A stretch of 29,840 nt of DNA from Pleurotus djamor (lineage: Eukaryota; Basidiomycota; Agaricomycetes; Agaricales; Pleurotaceae), in assembly GCA_029747585.1 (NCBI GenBank), contig JAPEVF010000454.1:7042-36881 (forward strand). The letters are read 5' to 3'. This document shows positions 1 to 10,260 of the stretch, one piece after another. The position numbers and the translations under genes were made by a program. Each line of letters begins with the position of its first letter. Position 1 is the stretch's first letter. The notes under the pieces are model-generated. The model made no database searches. It was given only the letters and a program-made list of their open reading frames with translations, and was not told the origin of the DNA.

Positions 1-38
1 CNNNNTACTCAGAACTTAGAAGAGGCTTCCCAAACCAA

Positions 39-1805
39 TCAGTCCAGCAAGTCCACAAACAGAGGTGAGTCTCGAGGCTTTGGTGGCACACTGTTTTGAA
101 GCATCGACAAGAAATCATACACAATGTCAGCAGCTGCGATATTGGTGACATCCGCTGTTGAAAGTGAGCGCATGTGAGCCTATTAGCCTTGACTTCAAGT
201 AATTGTGAGGTTCTCACCATGATCGTATGCTGGTGCNACTTCGACGATATCGGCCCCACTGGGAGTAGTGAGTGTGAGTCAGCTCAACCCGCCGTTAAAA
301 GTAAAAGGGAGGTTCCCTACACGAAGTTGAGGCCAGCGAGCCCGCGAAGGATGCGTTTAACTTCCCTCGTTGTCCAGCCACCTGCTTCCGGGGTTCCAGC
401 TACATTGATCGTCACCAGTCAACTACGGTAGAGGTTGATAGGGNATGGTTTTACGCACTAGCAGGGGCGAGTCCTGGATCTACATGGAGACCTTTCAGAA
501 GATCTTATATGGATCATTTGGAGCTATCTGTGCTCACCGATGGTATCAATATCTAAGCTGAGACAAAGAATGNGCAAAGGTGGATATTCTTAGGTCTCAA
601 TGCTTACCTTAGGTATACAGGGCTAGTACCTATACGTCTACGAATGGCTTTGATAACCCTTTCGATACCGTAATCATCGATATCGTCCGTGCTGATAATT
701 TGGAATCCTACGGAGGTATCATGCTCGATATCGGCGGGGCCCTGCGACAGGAGTTTTAATCTCAGGTAGATGAGGTAGAAAAATGCAGCGTACACCCATC
801 TTCTGGCGAATACCTGCATGAATACTTGTGTTTCTGATGAGGTTTTCTTCAGCGCAACTTCAGCGGCGACGGCAAAATACGACCCGTGGGTTATGCGTTC
901 TTGGCCTGTACCTCTGGGTCCTCCGGTATCTGTTCATACAGAATGTTAAAGCGACCGTGTAAGGTCAATTCGAGTCATAGCATTGACCCACCAAGGTGTG
1001 CGTCGAAGTGGATGACCTTCGGCAAAATTTTATGAGTACCGGCTTAGTCACGGCCAGAATGAGAGCGCTCACTGATACAGGTCCATAGAATTTGTTCAGC
1101 GAACGCAAGATCGGGAGGACCTTGGCAAATCAATCAAAACCGACGAACGACGGACGGTATCATCCGCTTACAATCGTGTGATCACCGCCTAATGTAACAA
1201 TCCGCGGATGCTCCTTCTTGTCTTGGGCTAGGGAGGCGGTGTATGACTTGGGAAGGCTACCCATGCCGGCAACACCACCCGCAACTGGACGCATCAACAA
1301 AGTTGAATACGCAACTTCCATTTGGTCAATTGCCTTTGCATTATCATATCCGCTGAGTGGTACCTACAGTAAGTAGATGATGATCGAGTAGTAATCAAGA
1401 CGACCAAATACCTACATCACCACAATCCATCATTGACGCGCCGAGGTCATACGGGCTACTCCCCCATGTTAAGGTGTATCCTCGTTCAGACTGCCTCCTC
1501 GAGCCATGGCGAATTCCCGCTGGGCCGAACCGCGCACCAGGACGATAAGAAGTGGTAGTGTCAAAGGGAAACCCAAGGATNGCGATATCGAACTTGCTCG
1601 ATCCGTCCTCCAAACACCGCTTGTATGGTAAGTGGGAGAAGCTTAAAGGTCCCGTATAACCCAGGTCGTTCTGAGGCCCATATTTACTCGCCCAGGGTTC
1701 ATTTGAAATGTCTATGGCTTCCTGAAAGGAGAAAGCAACCTGGTCCGGAGTCGTTTGGGCTCGGACGAGCAGCAGGGAGGCGACGAGAAAGGTGATAAGC
1801 AACAT
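39..1805 (-). CDS. Agmatinase (ureohydrolase), secreted type, with an apparent frameshift
   Basis: Predicted to hydrolyse agmatine to putrescine and urea. I model 11 exons: 1805-1416, 1363-1172, 1120-1073, 1016-992, 929-794, 741-608, 557-538, 479-459, 399-321, 258-218 and 154-39; all junctions are GT-AG and phases agree. The protein would be 396 aa once an 11-bp duplication in exon 5 is discounted. The N-terminus is a signal peptide (MLLITFLVASLLLVRAQ), as in several fungal agmatinases. The Mn-ligand motifs of the arginase/agmatinase family are visible: GGDHTI (residues 189-194), HFDAHLD (213-219) and DIDTIDP (307-313). SIHAGIR and the GTPEAGGW segment favour agmatinase over arginase. Single N bases at 237 and 1581 fall in codons without breaking the frame. 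With the duplication as written, the frame is lost before SIHAGIR, so the gene is either a pseudogene allele or carries an assembly error. Confidence 0.88.
847..865. repeat. 11-bp direct duplication inside the agmatinase gene
   Basis: The 8-mer CTTCAGCG occurs twice, separated by 3 bases (847-854 and 858-865), giving an 11-bp period in exon 5 of the agmatinase. Removing one 11-bp unit restores a continuous family-like reading (VAAEENLIRNTSIHAGIR) and makes the downstream splice phases agree. Keeping it shifts the frame. No GT-AG intron that I could find explains it. Confidence 0.8.
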
Positions 1806-2302
1806 TCTAGTGTGTGAAAANAGAATCTAGCATANCCGGGGGCGATGTGAGTCAGTTATATGGTGGACGAAGCAGACATGTTTATGGTTATACCCAATAT
1901 GATAGGCCGATAAGGAGGGCGTTGCCATTCGCATCTCTGATAAGTGAGTGGCCCATTAGGAAGATCGTNGTTTGTTATTCTTTAGNGTACCGCATAATCG
2001 GTAAAGGCAGGATGTCTCCCGCGTGTCTTGAAATGAGCGATACGGTGTCGTCTTTAGCAACTCAAGTTCTGCATGCAGACCAGTCACGAAAGGACTGGAC
2101 TGAAAGCAAACGCACACCCACAGTTGATAAGGCGAACTTGTGGGAAGATGATGGGACAGTTGATGAACCCGGCAATTAACCGAGCTCATAGAAATTCCGC
2201 GCGAGCATCAGCGGCTCTCCGCGGAAGACTAAGGTTATAAATTGGTAGCGTCGAATTGCGCCGCCAAGCTAATGACATTACTCTCGTGGTGCGAATAGAT
2301 CT
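1806..2302. other. Intergenic region between agmatinase and xylanase
   Basis: This holds the agmatinase promoter side and the xylanase 3' side. Open frames here carry N bases, lack splice context and resemble nothing I recognise. Apart from the TATA-like element I see no feature. Confidence 0.5.
1855..1861 (-). promoter_or_regulatory. TATA-like element of the agmatinase gene
   Basis: On the minus strand this reads ATATAAC, about 50 bp upstream of the proposed start codon at 1805. It is weakly supported, by position and composition only. Confidence 0.35.
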
Positions 2303-3083
<781 letters not shown>

Positions 3084-3112
3084 TCACTGGATACGTAGGA
3101 TGGATTTCTAGG

Positions 3113-3122
3113 GTATATATAC
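3113..3122 (-). promoter_or_regulatory. TATA box of the GH11 xylanase
   Basis: A perfect GTATATATAC lies 54-63 bp upstream of the xylanase ATG. Strong TATA boxes this close to the start are usual for highly induced fungal secreted enzymes. The 5' leader would be very short. Confidence 0.7.
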
Positions 3123-4664
3123 GGGGCTGAAAGCACGTTCAGTTCAAAAACGAAGACTCAAACAGTGGGGCGCGGAACGCACCTCCCATATTCAATAACT
3201 CAGACAGCGTCCGTGCTTGAGCCTAAGTAGTTTATCCAGAGCCTTCGTTAGCGTTGGCTGACGTTGTCCGCGAGCGGCAGGTGGAGAAAGTAATGTAATT
3301 CGTTGGGAAAAGAAGGAGGAGTAAGGGTAATACGGAAAAACATGTCGAGTAATCGTGCATTCTGAAGCGGGTGGTGACATCAACCGGATAGATTGGGGCG
3401 GCGCGCGATAAGCGTCGCAATACAGTTCAGGCCCGCAGTGAAGCATCATGGTCGCGTCAGACATCAAGTTGATGGTGTGTTATAGGTCAATGACCGCACA
3501 GTAAGGAGACGAAGTCCGAACTTTTGCCAAAATGTGGAGAGAAGTCAGCTAGAAGCAAGGAATTGTCATATGCGTTCGCAGGCATACTACGCGTGACCGA
3601 TGGACCCGGGGTCGATTCCCATTCCACAACAATCAAGTCTGGACATGCATTGAGCATCCTATCTGAGAGGACCTTGCGTAGCGACACATAATTGGCTTGG
3701 CACACGTCGACTGTCTGGCCTGGTGAGAAAGAATGGGCAGAGTGACACACGATCGCTTGGGGAATTAAATATGTGAGGACGCTTTCCCTTCCGTATCTCC
3801 AAAGATGAGTGCAGGACCTAAGGCCCAGATAAATTGGACTGACCCAACCCGATAAGTCCTCCTGGCAGGCAGCATCTTGGGGTGAGCGTTGAAAATCAAG
3901 GGAGAGAAAGATAGCTGTATTACCTTTCAAGCATGTCCGCTCATGGCCGCAGGATCTGCGATACAGTGACATAATCCTCCGTATAGAGCACGGCGCGAAA
4001 CCCAAGTCAAGATGTTTGTATATCTTTCACTTCCGGATCGATTTGGAAGGTAAACTTTTAGGTTTATGCACTACCTTCGCCCTTTACAGCTGTTTGCAAA
4101 AGTCTAGACACAAATTGAGATTTCGAAGTCGGAGTTGCCGAAATTGGCCTGGTAGTTCTCACGCAAGTGAACCAGCGTTGCTCATGTCGAGGATGGCAAG
4201 TTGGGCTTTGACATCAAGCATAAAAAGTTTCCTGATGGAAAGATATGACTGTGAAAGAGGATTTCACTGTATCTCGTCGGAACCGCGCAATCGCCAGCCA
4301 AGATAAAGATGAGGGTGACGATTGGGTTGCTCATACAATATTAGGGCACCATCATGTTCGTACACGAGACCGCAATTTGATGCTAGAAATGACAGCCTCC
4401 GGAGTGCGAGGGATCCATGGATTTTAGTGTTGACGTTGTAGACAAGTTTGCAGTAGCAAAGGGGCAAGGAATTGAGAAGCTCGAGCAGCGTGTTCCAAAC
4501 GTTGAATGTTGTTACCTAGGTGACTCTCACGGTCAGTTCAAAATTCTCACAGTCAACGTTAACGTCAATCCTTACTGCTTTGCTCAATGGTACAACCAGG
4601 CCCAGCCTGAAAGTCGACATGCGTTCAAGTCCGGGTAAATAGTAAGCACATATAGGACATCAAT
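3123..4664. other. Long gene-poor interval between xylanase and kinase
   Basis: About 1.5 kb holding the xylanase upstream region, the doubtful 172-codon frame and the 3' side of the kinase. Other frames are short (under 100 codons) and resemble nothing. I see no repeat, tRNA or splice-supported exon chain here. Confidence 0.5.
3487..4005 (-). CDS. Unrecognised open frame, doubtful gene
   Basis: An uninterrupted 172-codon frame opening with MGFAPCSIRRIMSLYRRSCG. It is Ser- and Cys-rich and shows no domain, signal peptide or membrane segment that I recognise. No comparable frame overlaps it on the other strand, so it is not an obvious shadow of another gene. Its length is somewhat more than expected by chance at this base composition. 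It could be an orphan gene, a decayed remnant, or chance. I cannot propose a function. Confidence 0.22.
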   Translation of the reverse strand: MGFAPCSIRRIMSLYRRSCGHERTCLKGNTAIFLSLDFQRSPQDAACQEDLSGWVSPIYLGLRSCTHLWRYGRESVLTYLIPQAIVCHSAHSFSPGQTVDVCQANYVSLRKVLSDRMLNACPDLIVVEWESTPGPSVTRSMPANAYDNSLLLADFSPHFGKSSDFVSLLCGH

Positions 4665-6342
4665 TCATGGCTTCATGGCTGGAGGTAATAGTGAACGAGC
4701 CGATGGGCCCAAAGCCCTCTTCAGGAAATAGCCCAACGTGTTTCCTTCCCATTCTGTGCAAGTCAACACCGGTGATGACCGAGACATCGCGTAAGTTGGC
4801 GGGAGCATTATTGGCGGTGACACCGTGAACCACAGGTGCGTCAATGCCTCCGCCGCGGTGAGACGATTTGTTGGAGGGTATACCAACAGTGCCTCAATCA
4901 ACCCAAGTGGCGAAGCAGAATCGTCCATGTCCAACCCATCGTCATCGTCACTATCCTCTGAGTCAATCTCAAACCCACCATCCGTCGGTGTCGGCAAGTT
5001 AGGCAAGAACCTTCTCAACTCAACTCTCGGCGTCTCCATGAAATCTACCCGTTTAGCATCTGGGAGATCATCAAATCCGGGCCACACGTTTTCGTTTGGC
5101 GTTCCCCGAACCCGGAAGATACTCCATGCTAACCCAATCTCGCCACGAGATGCATCAAAGAGAGAATGACGGGCCCATCGGTATCTCGGTCCGAGGAGAT
5201 GCATTCCAGAACACGATGGTGGGAGGATGAAGGGTTGAAGAGGAGTTGCTGGGTCGTCTATGTCATCTTGGTGGCTCGTTGCTGATGGTTGGGATGTACT
5301 TGTGGGGAAAGGGCATGAAAGGTCTTCGTCGTCATCATCAAGTAACTGGATGGGCGTGAAGAATTCGGCGATGGTCGCGCCTAAACTCCATAAATCTACG
5401 GCATGCAGGTCGTAATTTCTTGAACCAAACAATAGCTCTGGTGCGCGGTACGGTCTGCAAAGTACCGGTGTTCAGCGGCCATCACAGCGAAGCTAGCGTG
5501 CGTAACGGGAGATAACGCACCCAGTAGAAACCTCGAAATAGAGCCTATCTCTGTACTCAGGCCACAAGTCGCTCGCAAGCTCTTTCTCCCGCTCACCCCT
5601 GCGAAAGGAGATGCCAAAGTCAATAAGTTTTACACGCCCTTCGGGCGTAATAAGCACATTCGAAGGCTTGATGTCCCTATGGGCTATCCGCTTCGAATCC
5701 AGGTAGGCTAGGGCAGAAAGTATTTGGAAAATAAGGGATTTGGCGAGTAGGGTGAACGCCGTCTGATGACGTTCGAGAGCGGGCGAATCCGAATCTGCGA
5801 GAGCAAGGGTGCTGAATGGGGAGGGATGAGGCGAGAAAAGAGGCGAGGCGAGAAGATCCGTCAATGAGTATGGGATATAGGGCATCTTGAATAGCAGCGT
5901 ATGGCTTGAGCGTTCATGATGGAGCACTCTAATTATCTAGGGTAGACGTCGGCTTCAGACCGCAGAGCAAGCTGGTAAAGATAATACCACCAACGTTGGG
6001 ATGCGAGAGGCTGACGAGATGTCTCAGCTCTTTGATGATATCATGAGGCTCCTTCGCTGTACTCCGATTTATGCTCGCTGCCTTGACAGCTAGCCATTGC
6101 GGTTCAGCCCCCGCGAAGGGGGCACCATACGTGCGGGACACCGTCGAAAACGGGCCTGCCTGGATCACGGAATCAGATTGATCATGCGTTTCCAGCTGAT
6201 GAGGGATAAAAAGTTAAGGTTTTTAACTGCAATGAGCTCAATGTTGTCATAGACATGATAGCAATAAACTCACGGAAGACTTGAGAGCAGCGTCGAGACC
6301 AAAGAGGTCCGACATTCGTTTGTGCAATGCTGCAGCATCCAT
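4665..6342 (-). CDS. CMGC protein kinase, CDK-activating-kinase-like
   Basis: Predicted Ser/Thr kinase of the cyclin-dependent-kinase superfamily, closest in feel to the monomeric fungal CAKs (Cak1/Csk1 type). Four exons (6342-6274, 6195-5995, 5936-5521, 5454-4665) encode 491 aa; introns are 78, 58 and 66 nt with consistent phases. Visible parts: start [17 protein letters not shown]; a degenerate Gly-loop ([10 protein letters not shown], 35-44); AVK with Lys61; HPNIIRVL; catalytic HRDIKPSN (176-183); DFG (196-198); activation segment STGPYRAPE; and [11 protein letters not shown]. Acidic, Ser-rich inserts (DDDDED and [13 protein letters not shown]) lengthen the C-lobe beyond the usual ~300-residue domain. 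The weak Gly-loop is typical of Cak1-like enzymes. The start was chosen because only this ATG splices in frame to the kinase domain; upstream ATGs run into stops. Confidence 0.88.
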
Positions 6343-7153
6343 TTGTCAGTTTGCTGGGAGAAAAATGAGCGGCGTTGAAGAAGACATTTTTGTGAAGACG
6401 CGGTGTCTCTGTATTATGTAGTTCTGTAGTTATCGATGGGAAATATGGGGCAAATGGCAGGTAGCCTTCCTTCGGAGCGAAGTGCCTGGATGGTTGATGG
6501 AGTCCAAAGTTGGCCGCAGGCACGGCGTCAGTCAAGCTCTATAAAACCGGGATGTCCGAGATTAGTCCCTTTATAGTACGAGTCCGTGTTTTTCGCCATC
6601 CGACTCCCTGATATGGTATATCTTTACCTTTGGTGGACTTGAATTTTTATCAAATCTTCATCAAATCTTCATGGACATGCGCGGCCGAAAAATCACCTAG
6701 GGTCGCCCAACATCACCTTGGATGGACTTGGGCACATGTCCCATTTTGCCGAACTAAGTCTAACCATGATCGCGTGTGGTACTTTTTTGTTCCGAAGACT
6801 CCCATGGACACAACCAGCACCAAAGTGGACATTCTCAGACCATCAAAGATAATAGTAACAGGTCCAGATATGTCCTAGGGATGTACGCGAGATGTTCAGT
6901 TGTGTCCGTTTGACAACCACAAGTGTCCAAATTGATATTTTGTATACGCATGAAATTCATTATGGTCATGAGATCGTGAAAAAAACAAAGACAAGGTCCA
7001 TGGACATGGATACGAGGGTACGAAAGCAAGCGAAAGCGATGGCAAAAGTGACGCGTAAAGTAAGTCCAAGATAACAGCAACCCAACAGTGACGAAGTCCC
7101 AATAACAAAGCTTATTTCTTCTTCAAAGCTCGTTCTTCCAACCGCTAGAATAT
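6343..7153. other. Interval between kinase promoter and transposon-associated gene
   Basis: No convincing gene. The stretch is rich in short words around GGAC/GTCC, for example TGGACATG near 6670, TGGACTTG near 6632 and 6724, and the palindrome GTCCATGGAC at 6996-7005. There is a small tandem ATCAAATCTTC near 6649-6671. These could be 3'-flank or subterminal sequence of the adjacent transposon-like block, but I could not establish that. Confidence 0.4.
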
Positions 7154-9998
7154 TTATATCATCAGAGACAGGCATGTGTCACGAAGGGGATGTAGACTGA
7201 CATTGGCGACAAGCTCGTCGATTTTGACGCGCATAGATGCCCGCATTGCTTCATCCGCGGCGATGAAGACCTCATTTACCAGTTTTCGGACTAAATATAC
7301 AGCTCGTCAGTGAAATTAGTAGGCAGGATGTTCGATCTGGGCTTACAACAATCCTTTTTCATCTCGGAAGTCACAGGGACCGAGTAGTTCTCAAGAAGTG
7401 GGATGAAATCTTTCTTGTTGAGAGTTCCGATCGCGCTGAGGCCTTCGTGGACCGAAAAGACTTTACCATCGAAGACATATGTTGGGAGGGGTTTACTCTT
7501 TGCCTTCCGGGTTGCACCAGAGGTGCTTTGGGTCTGCGATGATGCCTGAGGGGTTGGATCACTAGCTGTGGTCTGAGCCGACATTTGAGGAGCCGCGCCA
7601 CCAGATATGGTCCACGCCGTGGTGATTTGGTCCACTAGTTGGTCGAGGTAGATGTGGCACAGAGCGGGGACAGTAAAGTTAACGTGACGTTCGAGGCAGA
7701 TTTGGGCAGCAATGATTGCGACGCGAAGGCCGCCGGCGAGAAGCTCAAGGGCCATACTTGTGCTACCGATTGAATTCCACGTTTCGGTAGCCTTCCTCCA
7801 TTCACCTGAGTATGCCGAGTGTCCAAACTGAGCGTTATTTTCGTTTTCGTCATCGAGGTCAGGTGAGTTGGGGTCGAGATTCGCGAGTAAGTCGGCAAGA
7901 CGCCGAGCATAAGGAGAAGGAGTCTTTGATTGGTGGCGTGGGTCGGTGGCCATGGCATTCACAATAGACATCATTTTCTCGAGCGTATCATCGGGGACCG
8001 AATCACTTTGCAACGATAGCCATGCTAATTAAAGGTCACTGGTCAGCGGCGGCGGTAACTTGTATGGTTTGCGTCGAGACTTACATTGGAGGCTTGTGAC
8101 TGAGTTAAATATAAAGAGAACGTGAATGAGAAAGCGGAGGACGAGACATTATAAACACAAGCTTACAAGATGCAGCGGGAATGATCAATGACTTGATGTC
8201 GACGAACTTGCCGGTTGGGTTTGAAGGAGGTCCAGGGTGGGGTGGCTGAGTTTCAAGTCCAGCGGCAGCTGCGAGTTTCAAAACGGTGGGCTCATCAAGA
8301 GGAGGCTCGTCACGATCCGTTGGTTGGGTAGGTGCATCGACCTGGGCATTTGCAGGGGTACGGTGGGGAGCTTTCATTCGCTTGGTAGGCGGTGGTAAGC
8401 GTGTTGGAGTACTAATGTCATGTGTTCCCTGCCGTTTCGTCTGCGAACGCATGGGCGAGAAGACAGTGGTGGCCACGGGAGCGGCTGTTTGTTTCACCTT
8501 GACGACTCGAGCAGACCTGGGTTTTGACCGCTTGGACTTTTGCGAGGTAGAATCCGATTGGCTTGATGTAGGTGGATTGACGTCGTCGTCATCGTCGTCG
8601 GCGTCTGGCGGGCAACCATGCTCACGCCGGAGCTTTGTCAGAGACTTCGAAAGGGCACACTTTGCTTTCCAACCATCGATACAGACCTTCAAAATGGGGA
8701 AACGAGCCTCCAAAAACGCGATGGAGCCTTTCCAGGCAGCTGAGAACATGGAGGCTTCAAAAAACTTGACACCAAACGTATGAGTGTGAGGCGAGAACTG
8801 GAGCTCAGCATGCTTCCAAAGGAGACCTGCGAGAACGTCCGCCTCTGCAATAATAGCATCGGCCATGGCACAGGAGACGTTGCTATGGGGCCGGCTACCG
8901 TTAGGTTGAATGAGGACTTGATCGAGAGGTCGCCGATATATATTTGTAGCACCGCGTGCTTGTCGTGCATCCTTGGGGGTCCAAAGGGTTGCCTTGAAGT
9001 CTAAGCCGGGATATGGTTGGCGGGGACAATCAAACGGTGCGAAGGTTTGTTGCTCGAGTTGTTCATATGTCACGGAGTGGAGCAGATTTGAAGCAATCGG
9101 GGGCGGTGCGTTCCACGCGTTGGATCTAGATAAAATGTTTGCGTCAGTAGGCATCAGAAGAAAAACTAGCTAAAACATACACTGAGCCCTCCAAAACCGC
9201 GTGATGATTGTCCTCGTTGGCAAGGACAGATATACCTTGAGAAATGGAGTCGCTAGGGGATATGGATGGGGTGTTTGACCTAGGAAAAAAGTAAGAATAA
9301 CATCAGATGACGCAAAACAACACATACTGTGCGCGCATCTGAGTATATGGGATGCCGTGACTAGCTTGGTTTGATCTAGTCAGTCCCAGCTCAACCTCGG
9401 CCTTGAGCTGCTCATACGAATCCCGCAACAGTGCAAGATTCCTCCGCTCCTCAAGGAGCTGATCCCTAATCACGCTAGCCGACTCCGTTTCACTGCTCGA
9501 GAGTATTGTTGTCCTGCGAACGTTAACAAGGAACCCAGTAAGCTGTTGAGCTGTACTGGCATCCATGCGACCAGCGTCGGCCTTGTCAATGATGAAACTG
9601 ATGATGGGGGAGAATGGATCTTCTGGCGATTCCGTGACGAAGGGGGGAACTTTGACTGAAGAAAGCGGTTGGTGAGTCGCAAATGGAAGGACTGGGGGAA
9701 ATGAGGAGGCGGAGGCTTTGCCCAACACCACAGATCCGCTACTTTGTCCCTTGCCATTCCTCGGGCGAACAGGCGTTTCCGTATTATCGATAGCCATGCC
9801 TTCATCATCCGAACCCTCCTCCTCCTCCTCCACAGCTTCAGGTATGATATTGCTTCCTGCTCTTGATCGAGTGCCTGACTGGAATATACTCGAAGTGATG
9901 CTGAAAGACGTTGGGCCGGATACTGATGTAGCAGACGTAGAGCGAGAATGCAAGGAGGCCGTGGAACGAGGTATGCTAGCACTTGAGGTTGTCGACAT
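7154..9998 (-). CDS. Unrecognised 852-aa protein, probable transposon companion gene
   Basis: I do not recognise this family. Six exons (9998-9328, 9279-9181, 9125-8167, 8099-8085, 8024-7347, 7290-7154) join in phase through introns of 48-67 nt, including a 15-nt microexon. The N-terminus is Ser/Thr-rich (MSTTSSASIPRSTASLHSRS), then acidic (EEEEEGSDDEG). A predicted coiled coil follows (IRDQLLEERRNLALLRDSYEQ region). The middle part carries a DDDDDD run next to a basic, nuclear-signal-like stretch (KSKRSKPRSARVVKVK). The C-terminal third is helical-looking and ends near LSLMI. It lies 262 bp downstream of, and on the same strand as, the Tnp2-like transposase. That suggests an accessory DNA-binding role like plant TNPA, but this is inference. 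An upstream ATG at 10055 is possible; 9998 is preferred because the TATA-like site lies between them. Confidence 0.72.
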
Positions 9999-10037
9999 GG
10001 TGGAAACTGAGCAAGCGGGAAGACGAGGGCGAGGAGG

Positions 10038-10045
10038 AATATATA
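10038..10045 (-). promoter_or_regulatory. TATA-like element of the companion gene
   Basis: The minus strand reads TATATATT 40-47 bp upstream of the preferred start at 9998. Its position downstream of the alternative ATG at 10055 argues for the shorter start. Confidence 0.4.
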
Positions 10046-10214
10046 GGAAGAGCAACGTGTTGAAAGCAAGGTAGAGACAATGGGGACAATGGGACTTAGG
10101 CGAATTAGCGAGTTAGCCGAGTTTCCCTCAACAAAGTCACGTACATCCTCCTATTTTCACCCTAAGTTCAAAGAAGAATAAGTATGTATTGCGAAATGTT
10201 ATACTATGTACATC

Positions 10215-10238
10215 GTTCAACGTTCAACGTCAACGTTT
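10215..10238. repeat. Short tandem repeat between transposase and companion gene
   Basis: The unit GTTCAAC occurs twice in tandem, followed by GTCAAC and GTTT. It lies just beyond the transposase stop codon (10261). It may be chance or a regulatory/terminal motif; no function is assigned. Confidence 0.45.
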
Positions 10239-10260
10239 AAAGTGGACACTATGTATTCTG

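Noticed and set aside
1814..2179. 121-codon plus-strand frame between agmatinase and xylanase
   Set aside because: Contains several N bases, opens in the agmatinase promoter, and shows no domain or splice context.
3605..3625. tRNA B-box-like GGGTCGATTCCC
   Set aside because: No matching A box, acceptor stem or anticodon arm could be folded around it.
8286..8783. 165-codon plus-strand open frame
   Set aside because: It is the exact antisense of the central exon of the companion gene, which splices in phase over its full length.
10246..10250. CACTA word next to the transposase stop, as a possible element end
   Set aside because: No matching TAGTG-type end with an inverted repeat was found beyond the transposase start, and the companion gene would then lie outside the element.
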